The translations under genes and the position numbers were made by a program. From Alentia gelatinosa (lineage: Eukaryota; Annelida; Polychaeta; Phyllodocida; Polynoidae): a DNA stretch of 64,000 nt. The notes under the pieces were generated by a model. That model saw only the letters and a list, made by a program, of their open reading frames with translations, had not been told where the DNA came from and did no database searches. Of this stretch, positions 46,818-61,096 are shown piece by piece; position 1 is the first letter of the stretch, and each line of letters begins with the position of its first letter. Where the stretch lies: the NCBI GenBank assembly GCA_950022655.1, contig OX465581.1:109661125-109725124 (forward strand). The letters run 5' to 3'.

Positions 46818-49708
46818 CATTCTCCTGATAACCATGTGACTGAATATCATTAAAAACGTCATTTCATTCATCACAGTTTCAAATGACAGCAAATCACGTG
46901 GCATGTGGGGACAACTATATATTCGCTTGTCACTCTGTGGCGGATGCAATGTCCAAAAATTTAGATGGAAAAACTGTTCCTAGTAATTGACGCCCAATTT
47001 TGACTAAATGTCCCTGTGGTATTTAGAGGCTTAACAGCAGTGAAGTATACGATATTAATCCGTTTCTCATACCAGTGGGTGTATCCTCCGTCTAGTTGAC
47101 GCGCCGTGATATCCGAACGTGAGCGAGGATATTTCTTGGAGAGAGATTTGCGGACACGCCCAGTAGTATCCGAAGCAGGTCTATATTGTATTTATTATTC
47201 AGCATTACACATTTTAGTTATCGATGGAATGGCATAAATGGCCATCGGTAAAATCACACACTAATTTGCATGCTAGGTTATGTTTCAGGGACTTTACCAT
47301 GTATACAGAGATCTAGCTGTCATCTCTGTTAGCGATAACACATACCCTTACGTTTTGTGTGGACAGTTTGCACCAAGTGTGCATGATGTATTCAGCTTTA
47401 CTTACATCACTGAATATCAGTATTGGTACTTTAAATGCATTTTGTTAGAATTTTTGGAAAAAAAACCCAGATTTTATAATCTTGATGATAAATTCTGACT
47501 GTAAAGACCAGTGATGTGTTTTTTAAAAATACACATGTATGATGACGCCTGTAAAGATAAATCATGTGCTATTGTGAGTGCCGTCATTAGTGTGTCCTAT
47601 ATTTACTTTGCACTAGCATGTGTACTCAGAGTGTATGGCCTTCTTTTTCGCTTAAAGATAATGATGAATATATAAATATTATGACAGGCCAATTGCGTCA
47701 GTTGTAAAAATGCTTCCTAGCTGATCTATTGTTTCATAAAGAATTTCTTTCAAATTTGACCAAAATTAATTATATCTACTTTCCAATGTTATCTCCCCGA
47801 GAATTCCAATTCTTCTGCCTTCTGTCATATGGCTGGTACATGTAAGAGATATCTGTCAAAGATCTTCCAAAACCAGGAGACCAAAGAAGGAATCATGCCC
47901 AGACTTTCGCTGTTTTCTTTATCCAAGAAAGTTCTTTTTAAAGTTATCTACTTATTCATTAGACAAGACTATAACAAATAGATATTTGGAAAATCACTCC
48001 CTGACAGTGCGCATTACAACCATGACGATAAGCTGCAAAGATGTTGCAGTTTCTGTCAGTTTAATTAATATTGATGATTGAATGTTACATTTATGTACTG
48101 TTTACAAAAAACACTTTTTTCATTAAGGCAAATTCAGTTTTGATTAGTGATCCTGAAATTACAGTATAACGAATTCAGCCCTACGAATAGACTTCTCCTA
48201 CAGTTGTGCAGATATATTGTATATGTATATAACTTTATTGACGATTTTGATATCATCTTTTTTTTCTGATTCATTTGGCTCGCCATGATGTACGAACTGA
48301 AGTCACCAGTGGGCATGTTGTCATGGCAGTGTTTGTGAACATGCCAACTTGCCCCTGGCCTAGTCACCCCACGCCCGCGTACACAATGCCCACCCCGATA
48401 CAGCAGCCACTCCAAACACGCACGCCCCTGATGGCCCCTTCAACACTCACCGCCACGCCACCTACCGGGCTGTCACCAAACCTTCAATTAGCTCCCGATA
48501 ATCCAAGTGACCTCCACCTTGTTAATACCTTCAGTTTCCGGCGTATGTTGGCTACAATGACTTGTGGCACGGTAAAATAGTTGTTTCCTTTGATAAAGAG
48601 GGAAGATATATACCAAGGGTAGTAGAAGGAGGCATTAGGTGTCTAGCAGTGTTTTAGTGTTACTCTCGGCGAGTCCAATGTGGGGAGGTTATTGCATTAG
48701 GAGGAGCTACAGCTGGCACCCCAGTAACGTTTCTGGAACTTTAGATTATTGAGAATTGAAATATCAGTGATTTTAAATAGAAATATGCTGCAAAAGCAAT
48801 TAACAATGTTGCAACAATGTTGCTTTGAGCATTCAAATAATCCGAAAACCATAACACATACATGAATATATCACCCTTGGCCAATATCACATCAAGTAGA
48901 ATAAAAACATAGAAACCAGTTTGTGCTTTGATAATGATTTCGACACAAAGAAAATAAACTTGTCGACATGATAAAACTAAACACCAAAACCTGAATATTG
49001 CTTGGATCGATCGTTTCAGGTTCATAGTTACATATATTCACAAACACAATTAGGCAGAGTCCCAGTTCCCCGTCATAATAGATTAGTTTAGGAACCAACT
49101 GTAGGCATTTGATTAAGTTTTCCATCGGCTGAGTTCCCAGGTAATATCATAACCAAAATCTTGCGCAATTTGGTCAGACAAAAACAGCAATTAATGCTAA
49201 TTGATGACAATTAATTAGGTAGCGATAAGCGGGCTCCTGTGGAAGATGAGGCCAACCACCCTGTATGGAGATGATATCACCATAGCCTATGTGACATGAT
49301 TTAGAGCCGTCCAACTGTTTACCTCATGAGTGCCGACACATGTCACATGCATTTCAACTTGTATCGCTTATTCATCGGTCGATACAATTATTGCTAATTA
49401 GCTTTTACCTCCGTTAATTGCCTTGGTGTCTGGGGTTGACAGTAGGGCTGAGTACTGCTCCCCACACTGCTCCCTTGTTTATTACTGCGAGCTTCTGGTA
49501 TCGTTGGACATGTGAGGTATTGCAGGTATGTTGTTAGCGAGATGCATGCCGTATAAATACGCGAGGGTATACCTAATCAGCAGCTGCTATCTGTGTACAT
49601 CTACCGGAGTCATCATCAAGGGAGCCCCAGCAGGCGGCTGATGAAAGCCTTTTCTTTCCGTCAAGAGAGGTGACAATAATTATAAGCATAACTCACCCGG
49701 GTCGGTTA
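46818..49708. other. gene-free stretch
   Basis: AT-rich. A small GATATCC/GGATATT hairpin lies near 47111-47135. The ORF at 48275-48580 (Pro/Thr-rich, 101 residues) has no recognisable domain and no convincing splice or start context. Confidence 0.4.
49150..49460. promoter_or_regulatory. homeodomain-site-dense segment, candidate enhancer
   Basis: TAAT/ATTA cores are clustered: GCAATTAATGCTAATTG and ACAATTAATTAGG (about 49190-49220), then GCTAATTAGC (about 49395) and GTTAATTGCC (about 49413). A GATAAG site sits beside the first group. No gene overlaps. Clustering in AT-rich DNA can arise by chance, so support is weak. Confidence 0.2.
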
Positions 49709-49818
49709 GGGGGTGGTGAGGGGGTGGTGAGGGGGTGGTGAGGGGGTGGTGAGGGGGTGGAGAGGGGGTGGTGAGGGGGTGGTGAGGGGGTGGAGAGGGG
49801 GTGGTGAGGGGGTGGTGA
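49709..49818 (+). repeat. 11-bp G-rich minisatellite, 10 copies
   Basis: Ten tandem copies of GGGGGTGGTGA; copies 5 and 8 read GGGGGTGGAGA. The array ends at GGGGGCCCGGGGG. The repeated G5 and GG runs on the + strand could form G-quadruplexes. The - strand ORF (Pro-His-His-Pro-Leu-Thr repeats) is an artefact. Confidence 0.95.
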
Positions 49819-50959
49819 GGGGGCCCGGGGGTGTGGGTGGGATACCGCCTTGGTCTGCCATGCGGTTTCACTGAAGAGCCAAAGGATCTCTTAATAACAG
49901 GACGCGTTCATACATGTTTTATCCGCAATAAAGGATATAACAGCTAGGATTAAAGGACCTCCTAATTGGAATAAAAAAAAAACTTTAAAAAATAGGAAGA
50001 ATATTAATCATCCCTTGTCTACATATGCGTATTTTGTGGAATGGCGCAGAGAATGGCGGATGTAGATCATGGTTTTAGGAATAGATAAGACATTATTTGT
50101 GTACTTTACATTGTGCTTCATGTAATTAGCGGGACATGAAATGCAGGGCATCATACAATCAAATCTGTATCTATTACCAAGAAGAAAAAAATGTTTATCA
50201 GTAGACATGGTTTTAATTTTCCAATTTTTGCTCTGACACCAAGCACAATATTTATCTAATATACGCACATAATCTTTGGCATATGTCATTATGATTCCAA
50301 ATAAGTTAAAAATTCACTTTTTAACACTCGTTTTGGCAGGATCAAAAAGAAAATATGTTACATCAGATATACCATATAGCATCAAATGAGCTCGCTGAAT
50401 CATCACCATGGAATAAGATGTACCCTGAGAACGAATACTTTCAGGATACTTACGTTACCTATATTTTCCTCCGCCCTCTATTGATTGTAGCAGATAAGGG
50501 CTATTAACTATGAAATACTGAGGGCGGGGAATGGGTACATAATGCCCTACCCCTGAACGGAGGAGATCCCGGCGAGACTCTATGGAATCCCGTTGGATCT
50601 TCTGGGGAAGCTCTCATCCCACGCGTTGCGAGGAGACCACCGGGAGGAGTGTGGATCCTGTTGGATCTCTCGGATCCCTAACAACCCCCCGACACACACA
50701 CACACAACGCCGTGGGATTGCGCGCACCTGTGGGTGTTCCCCTTTGATCTCGCCGCTGTCGGTAGAAGGTAATTGCGGTAATTACCACGGTAACACAGTC
50801 ATCTGGCTTGCTGGCAGCTTTCATCACCCGCCGCTAGATGGTGGAAGTGTTGACGGGGGGAGGCAATGTGGGCGATATATGGTGGATCTACTGAGGTGGA
50901 TGTAGAGCTTGATGTCTGTGATGACATCCCATAGGCATGTCCGTAGTATGTAGCCTGAA
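49819..50959. other. gene-free stretch
   Basis: No exon recognised. A 49-bp segment at 50009-50057 is repeated at 51131-51186 inside the next foldback element. A CTCF-like CCGCTAGATGGTGG lies at 50830-50843. Confidence 0.4.
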
Positions 50960-51275
50960 ATAAACGTACATAGGCTTAACATTAGGAACTCGTTCTCAAG
51001 AGGCTTGCGAGTACGGTAGCTTATCCTCAACGGGTGATAAACAGTCAAATATTTCCAGGCTAAGATAATTTAATCAGAAATATTTTCGTGCTTGGTCTGA
51101 GTCCCCATCCGTAATCTCGTTTGGAGTGCTTCATCCCTTGTCTTCATACATGTATGCGTATTTTGTGGAATGGCGCAGAGAATGGCTATCGCCTCGTTCA
51201 TATTACTGCACACTCCAAACTCGATGGAGAACGAGGACTCATCAGTTTCTTCATTAGTATTCTCAAGCGCAATCC
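50960..51275 (-). mobile_element. foldback-family element, diverged subfamily C
   Basis: On the - strand it ends with a form of the family tail (the + strand shows ACATAGGCTTAACATTAGG at 50968-50986). Its head shares ATCGCCTCGTTCATATTACT and CCAAACTCGATGGAGAACGA with the subfamily C head at 39041 in reverse complement. The inner part carries the segment also found at 50009-50057. Arms are too diverged to define borders exactly. Confidence 0.55.
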
Positions 51276-51714
51276 AACATAGGTCACGGTCGTATTATTA
51301 CATACCTACACATACTACCCGCTCATAGACATTTCGTTTTCATACCTTAACCCACATAGGTGGTGTACACGGCATGATGTCACGTGACTGTATGGTGTCA
51401 CGTGACTAGAACCACTGAAAACTAAATGGTGGCTGCTACAAGTGTATGGATTTCGAATCGACAAATCAATAACAAACGCAAACTACCATAAATACCGGTA
51501 CACTAAAGAAATCATTTGAATCACAAAAACATACATTTCAATTTAATAAATTCAGCATAACTTTTGGTATGTCAGAAATACAATTACACACTTAGTGTAT
51601 ACACTGATCTCTACTTCTGCTAATTGCGACGAAGGCGCCACCTATCGAATGCATGGCGAGCTGCTGAGGTTTGTTTTTATAATTTTTATGAAGGGAATAT
51701 TGTGTGTACAACCA
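51276..51714. other. gene-free stretch
   Basis: AT-rich. Contains the twin E-box palindromes at 51379-51406. No exon recognised. Confidence 0.4.
51379..51406. promoter_or_regulatory. two identical E-box palindromes in tandem
   Basis: GTCACGTGAC occurs at 51379-51388 and again at 51397-51406, exactly 18 bp apart, within a TG(A/G)TGTCACGTGACT duplication. This 10-bp palindrome is the preferred type of site for USF/MITF-class bHLH-zip proteins. Confidence 0.35.
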
Positions 51715-51894
51715 CCGGATTTGGCGATACTGCCGTTCATTCACTCGGGCCCTATCCCCCTATTCCTCATTCTAATGGTGGGTGTTAAGCCAAATGAGCA
51801 GTGGGTAGCACATTTGTGTAAGTCTGGTTTGAACCCACAACCTTCCATGATCGAGGAAAAGACCCCTACCATTTAACCACCAAGCACGACCTTG
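51715..51894 (-). mobile_element. tRNA-derived SINE (head and part of body)
   Basis: On the - strand, a Pol III A box-like TGGTTAAATGG and B box-like GGTTCAAACC are about 35 nt apart in a tRNA-sized segment (51825-51894) that starts GGTCGTGCTTGGTGG. It is followed by unrelated sequence (CTCATTTGGCTTAACACCC) as expected of a SINE body. Stems of the tRNA fold are degraded, so it is not a functional tRNA. The body end near 51715 is a guess. Confidence 0.5.
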
Positions 51895-51965
51895 ACAAGG
51901 CTGGTGATTGACATCAGTTAAAGGCATGGTTCCAAGATTATAAGGTATGCCTAAACAGTCCACCT

Positions 51966-55334
<3,369 letters not shown>

Positions 55335-55660
55335 TATCCTACCCCTAATAAAAAACTCCATAGGCTTAACATTGGGTCACTGTATTCGGTCTGGAGTTCA
55401 GAAAAATGAAAAATATTGCTCTAGCGGGATACACTTGACAAATGACATCATTTGTTAATGTAGAAGTTATTTAGACAGGCGGGGTAGGATAAATTCTAAA
55501 CCAAACTCGAGTAAGTCATGTTATTGTTCATCGCACTCCGGCAAGATCGCGTATTACTGCTCTCGGCTTCACCTTGCGCAGTAATATCACGATCTTGCCG
55601 TTGTGCGATAAACAACAACATGACTAACTCTTGTTTGGTTTCTCCATAGTATTACGTTTT
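55335..55660 (-). mobile_element. foldback element, subfamily B, copy 2 (inverted)
   Basis: Reverse complement of 36361-36685 at nearly the same length: TATCCTACCCCTAATAAAA and CATAGGCTTAACATTGGG at the low-coordinate end, GCGGGGTAGGATAAATTCTA before the head, and a head inverted repeat ending TTGTTTGGTTTCTCCATAG. Differences are scattered substitutions and short indels; for example the CRE-like site of copy 1 reads TGACATCA here. Confidence 0.85.
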
Positions 55661-56123
55661 CAAAATGTTCAGTGATTCTTATATTCTTTATCCATCCTAA
55701 TGTCTGTATGATCTACCCCTACAGCATTTTACAAGGTAGATCAGGATATACATGAAGAGTCGGTTTTATGCCCTTTGTACATCAAATTTGGTAAAATATT
55801 TCAAGGTACTTGGCAGTCAAGATTAAAATATTTATAATCAACCAACTCTCAACCAACAGCTATTGAACTATCAAAAAAACCCAAAAAACGGTAGACTATA
55901 ATCAAAATAACTAGGTGTTGATGTCCCTGTTTTCAAATGACAAATTACCAATAATATGTCAGTGACTATCACACTAAACACCATGATAATAACAAATTAC
56001 CGTTTATCTATGATAAGAGAATTTTCCATCCGAAACTAAGAATCAATAGATTCAGAGAGTCCGGTTCAACTTAATGACAATTTTGGGATCGCATTCCTTT
56101 CAGGTTTCCGTTTAAAAGATGAG
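55661..56123. other. gene-free stretch
   Basis: AT-rich, nothing recognised. Confidence 0.4.
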
Positions 56124-56520
56124 CTAATGTTCAATATTTCTAGACTCTGGAGTCAATGCATTCCATAGGTTTGCACCTCTGTAGAGTGCACTTTTGTAAT
56201 ACATCTCAATTCTGGGTCTAGATACAGTAAAAACTATCGCGTCAATCTGTCTAGTAAGTCAATCTCTTGTACTTACTAGATTACGGTCATTTTCCCCTAA
56301 AACATGGAATTTACTCGTTGCAGCGCTCTTTTTCCTTTCAAGAAGCCCATTTATATTTTTATGAATAGTCAGATTATTATTATATCTAACAATACAATCA
56401 CCTCTCTTTTGCGACCGAAATGTCAATTTTGCTCTCACTAATGTGACCAGCTGCATGTCTGTTGCTAGGATGATTTTATTTGACACCTGGTAAAATGTTC
56501 GAACAGATGACAAATGCACT
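56124..56520 (-). pseudogene. LINE ORF2 C-terminal fragment
   Basis: On the - strand, a frame broken by one stop (near 56257) reads LTRQIDAIVFTVSRPRIEM ... YKSALYRGANLWNALTPE and SRNIEH, ending at TAG (56124-56126). The TRQ...V-RP-E-YKSALYRG--LWN pattern is the conserved end of CR1/Jockey-group LINE proteins and resembles the end of the 61252 ORF. The part upstream of the internal stop stays open to about 56520 but shows no clear RT motif. Confidence 0.5.
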
Positions 56521-56859
56521 CATCATATGTGAAATAAGGAAAAGAGGCGATCCTAAATCTGAATGCACGCAGTTAAATGATGAATTAAGCGCAGAGGTAG
56601 GATACAAGAGTTCCATTCTAATAGAAAACCTTCGTATCTGCATGAGAATGGCTAAGGCCATTGTGTATACCGTACCTCTGTTGTAGTACATGTAAGTAGA
56701 CTCAATGGCTCATCTCTAATCTATTACTCTCATCTCAATTCAATATGTTCAATGTCGTTTGATGTATTTATGATTATGATTTTCAAAGTCCTCTTTTTAC
56801 ATAAGATCATATTGGTTCCTCATGTGTTTGTAATAGTGAGAGTATATCTTATATAAATG

Positions 56860-57185
56860 CATATATATGCATATATGTATATGTGTATATGTGGAGGTTA
56901 TAAGCAGGTGCCTCTGCATATCATATGGACATGGTATTTATGATCATTCCATGTGGACATTTGATTATAACATACATGTGGTCTACCAACATGATATGCA
57001 TGTACACACATAATCAGTACATGATATACGTAAGAATAGCCTACGGGCATGTTATGTAAGTAAACATGATATGCAAATGTGATATTTGAATATAGTTTGC
57101 ACACATGAAAACATTTCATGCGATATGTTAAAAAGAAGTGCTATCTACATCTATCATGTGTACACATGATATGCACAAATAGCCC
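56860..57185. repeat. degenerate ACATGATATGCA-type repeat
   Basis: About ten irregularly spaced variants of (A)CATGATATGCA and its near-inverse, mixed with ACATGTG pieces. The units are diverged, so period and copy number are approximate. Confidence 0.45.
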
Positions 57186-59084
57186 AGTACAAATAGTTCA
57201 CCTATTCGTCCCATATATCACACAAAGCAGAGACAACTCACCTCTGAGTTAGGCTGTTGTGCAGTAAAGTGGATATGGGGGGAGATATGGGGGAGGGGGT
57301 ATTGGTGAAAAGCAATTACTGAGATGTAACTCTGACGAAGGCCAGAGACTGAAGAGGTGCGCGGGAAGCAGCGGGAAGACTTGAAGACTGACGGCCGTTT
57401 ATGCGACTCGTTCTGAGGCCTGGCTTAATGAGTTCTAGCACGCCTCTGGTGTTAAGTTGGCCCGGTCTAACACCCCGACCTGACCCCGGACAACAAAACA
57501 CTGCCGTTTGACAGAGATAAATGAGAGCAAAGCTTTTCGTCCGTACGCCTCTCTGTGTACAGTCACATCCCCCGCCGTCTTTCACTCACGACGGCCGGCC
57601 GGTCCGCACTTGTCGTCTGCCTCTTGGCAACAGGGTTACCAAGTTTGTTCTGCCCTGCTCGCCCAATGTTCCTCAGCTATATCTGAAAGATTGCACATTA
57701 TATAATTGAAGTTACTAGTTTTGATACTCAAAACTGTGCTTGGGTGTTTGGGATTATTTCACTTGAATAATTACTGCCAACGGGGATAATTGTTTTTTGG
57801 GTATTTCTCATGAGTATCTCACATGCAAAGACACTCACGACCTGAAATGTATGTTTCGTTTGACAGGAAATATTGAGGAATTATGAGAAAAGATATATGG
57901 TATCATATGTAAGTAGCAGGTACATTTGAGACGTTAATTTCTATCATTCTAAGCAATAGGTTGTTAGATACATGATATAACCTTGATTTAGGACCCTGGT
58001 ATAGGTTACATTATTTAAGTTATCCACACACTTAGACGAATATCAACAGATAACAAATCCTTTAGGCGAAGAAGCCTATTTAGGCAATTGACAGTGAACA
58101 TAGGTCGGTATATTCAATAGCGTTTGGTATTCTGTATTTATTGACTGATACATTGCAGGGACATTTGGGTCTCGCTTTGTCTGTCTTTCCGCAAATCTTT
58201 ATTATTCATTATAACCTCTGTTTACAAAGCCAGAGACAGGTCATCCACGTGGTCGTATCCGCACAGCAGGGCATATGCAGGGCCTTCTCTTTTAAGTGCG
58301 TATTTGCAGCAGGGACTCTGTGGGAGAGGTCTTGTTAATTGGACCTCTCCGACCTCCTCCCGTCGCAACAATTTCCTGTCCGTTCGTTTCCACGACAGAA
58401 ACGCTGGGTAATTTTCCCACCAGGGCAGCGGTATGCACAAACATTCCGAATCACGTTCACTTTTTTCTGGTTCTCAGTGAGAAAAAGTCAACACTCAAGG
58501 CAAAAGCTAGTTGAGCAGCGGATGATAGAGAAGGTGTAGTGGGGCGAAGCCCACCGCAGCGACCAACTGGACCTGCTTCCGGTGCAAGCGGAGGTGAGAT
58601 TGGATATATGCACGGTATTATGACGTCACTAAAGGTGACAGGCGCTTAATGATTGGTAACGCCAGCAATCTCTAAACTAGAGATACTCTAACCATTGAGC
58701 GTATATATATAAATCCCCATCCCCATATCATCATCCCATTACATCCAATTTCCCTGTTTGAATATCGCCTGAAGACTATAATTTATATAAAATACTATAT
58801 CGCACTATGTTATGTAGTATACTTCAGTTATATCATGTAAGCAACTTGATTTGTTAGAATACATATATATTATACATTTCTTATTTATTATGTAAAACAT
58901 TGAATATTATGGTAATCTCTAGACTTGTACTCGTCAGGACTGTCCTACGCTGTAATAGAAGACCACCTATCCTAGGTGAATTACTTTGCTAATAAAAAAA
59001 ACTAAAAAAAACCTATAATAATCTAAATTTTGATTCAGCATTGAGTATGGCCCATTTGGTCCATGTATATGGTTCAAAATATCA
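57186..59084. other. gene-free stretch
   Basis: GC-richer at 57320-57680 and 58510-58570, otherwise AT-rich. Small ORFs overlap on both strands without recognisable similarity. A CRE-like TGACGTCA lies near 58622. Confidence 0.4.
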
Positions 59085-59250
59085 GGTCTGCTCAGACTAT
59101 TTCATTAATCCTCAAACCACTCAACTACTGACACTGTTGTAGACTATATCAAACATTTTTTGGTGGAGATGAATAACCAACAAATCACACTCTTTTTATT
59201 GATCAAACCAAGGTGTTTGATACGGTAAACCACCGGATATTACTAGAAAG
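59085..59250 (+). pseudogene. LINE reverse transcriptase fragment (catalytic motif A)
   Basis: The + strand encodes VVDYIKHFLVEMNNQQIT and then, after a one-base frameshift, TLFIDQTKVFDTVNHRILLE. FID-x-x-K-x-FD-x-VNH-x-LL is the catalytic block A of non-LTR reverse transcriptases (compare TYIDIKKAFDSVNHELL in the complete ORF at 61252). The frameshift and the lack of the VPQGS and YADD blocks downstream show that it is a dead fragment. Confidence 0.6.
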
Positions 59251-60681
59251 AGTGTATAAGCATGACACATGTTTTGTTTGTTATAGGAAATGCCTGTAAT
59301 AGAGTACAGTGAAAACTGGAAGAGCAGTCATATTGGCGTGTTACTGAAACCTTCTTCAGCTTGATTAAGGTGTTAAAAAATGAAATGCGACCGTAAGGAA
59401 AAGAGAGAACTACTTGATTTGTAGAATAACAGTTAAATATACATGCGCTTTATAGGGACAAAGTATCACAATGACAGACGCTATTCTGAATTTGAACACA
59501 GAAATGAGGAGTTGGGCTATACTCATCAATTCTAGAACACTACCTCTCGGACGCTTATGAAGCTCTGTTGATAATCGCTGAGATCATAGATGAGCCAATC
59601 AACATGTATCATTACCCCAAATCCCTGGACACAATAGAGAAAGTCGAGAGTTGGGCAAATAAAATTCATATTAATTTTATAATGACCTTATCGACATGAA
59701 TATTAATAAGGTAAATGTGAATTTGATATAAGATATATATACATGATAATTGACAGATGTATTGATGTCAATTGTTATATAGAAGTACATATTGGATAAT
59801 TGACCAATTGAGTGAGTATCATTAAGGCAGTCAGTACTAGTTCTTATAGTTACCGAAAGTTCCTTCATGTGTGCAGTATTCTGAAGAAAAGACGTCAATT
59901 CCTATATAGTCACACAAGGGACCTATCGTTACCTGGATAGAGGCAGGTAGGCACGGGAGGGGGCATGAAGAAATGGGAAGTGGGGGGAGGGTGATGCATC
60001 TACCACCAGATGGCGTGAGACCGGGCCATTGGTGCCCTTCTGTTGGCACACCGCCGCTAGAGGTCGCACGAGGATCCAAACACCGGACGTCGTTGGTCGA
60101 CGTAGCGTGCCCAATTCATCGACCGAGCACCAGCGGAGACTGAAAGGCAGACGACAATTTACGACGGGAGATCAGCAGAGCTGGAAGGGCGGGAAGGGCG
60201 GGAAGAGTTTACGGTACATGACGCCTGGGCAGGGGTTAACGGCGCCGGACCAGCAACCAGAGGTAGCCGCCACGCACCCAACAGCTGCAAGGTCGGGGTT
60301 ACAGCTGCAATGTACAGTGACACCTTGTTGTGACGGGTACAGGTATAATGAAGATATATGTTTACAATAAGGGAATTGCTATGAAGAAAAAAAATATAAA
60401 GACTTGTTTCGTTTCAAGTGTGTCACTGCTTTTGATTGCGTACTTTGCACCCACATGCAATTTTACACACTATCCTGTGTTCTACTTAAACTAATTATCC
60501 TAGATATGTATCTCATACAAATGATATACAATCGGGTCACAGATTGACAAATTCTAGTTCTCTTGTGGATTTATAGACAAAATTTTGCATCGTACCTTTC
60601 CACATTCATCGGCTGGATGTTGTTCGTATTCGTCTCACGATTATTAACCTCTGCTCTGTTTGTATGAACTAAACATACAGC
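59251..60681. other. gene-free stretch
   Basis: Some sequence downstream of the RT fragment may be more of the same dead LINE, but no further motif is recognisable. A GC-richer block at 59930-60310 contains the CTCF-like cluster. No host exon recognised. Confidence 0.4.
60003..60066. promoter_or_regulatory. cluster of three CTCF-like motifs
   Basis: CCACCAGATGGCGTG (60003-60017, +), GTGCCCTTCTGTTGG (60032-60046, - orientation) and CCGCTAGAGGTCGC (60054-60067, +) lie within 65 bp. The first is close to the CTCF consensus, the others partial matches. Confidence 0.3.
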
Positions 60682-60973
60682 TATGGCCCGGCGTCCACCT
60701 ACTACGATATGGCACCGATATGGTCTACGATGCACCTCTCGATACAAAATCAAAATCGCGTCGGAGGGTCACCTAATACCGAGGCAGTTGACCACGTTTA
60801 GAACTGCGATTAGACACCGATACAAAACCCATACAATGCTTGGTGGATTGGCATGTCTAGACATATGTCTACGATTTTGCCCGTTCCCGATATGTCTCCG
60901 ATATTTGTTTTTTGTATCGGTGCCATATCGTTAGGTCTAAATTTCTATCGTAGTAGGTGGACGCCAGGCCTTA
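60682..60973 (+). mobile_element. MITE-like element with ~26-bp terminal inverted repeats, copy 2
   Basis: The left end GGCCCGGCGTCCACCTACTA and right end TAGTAGGTGGACGCCAGGCC are near-perfect inverted repeats. It aligns throughout with 32898-33180 in the same orientation and differs by substitutions and small indels (an extra AGAACTG-like insertion near 60800). Without coding capacity. Confidence 0.85.
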
Positions 60974-61096
60974 ATCTACAGTATAATCATGGACAGACCA
61001 GCCTGAGTACAAAATGACCGCTTTGAAGAGCAAATTGCCAACTTTGAGCACACGCCAGGATTCTAGCCACATTGCTAATGTTAAGCAAAGACTCTG

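Noticed and set aside
48275..48580. 101-residue Pro/Thr-rich + strand ORF
   Set aside because: No domain, no convincing splice or start context; low-complexity composition.
49640..49680. CTGATGA followed by CCGTC as a second hammerhead
   Set aside because: No GAAA core and no helix II partner; the match is limited to CTGATGA.
56480..56686. 68-residue + strand ORF with protein-like composition
   Set aside because: Overlaps the - strand LINE fragment area; no domain and no splice support.
57333..57410. CTGACGAAGGCC as a hammerhead core
   Set aside because: The GAAAC segment and helix I partner are missing.
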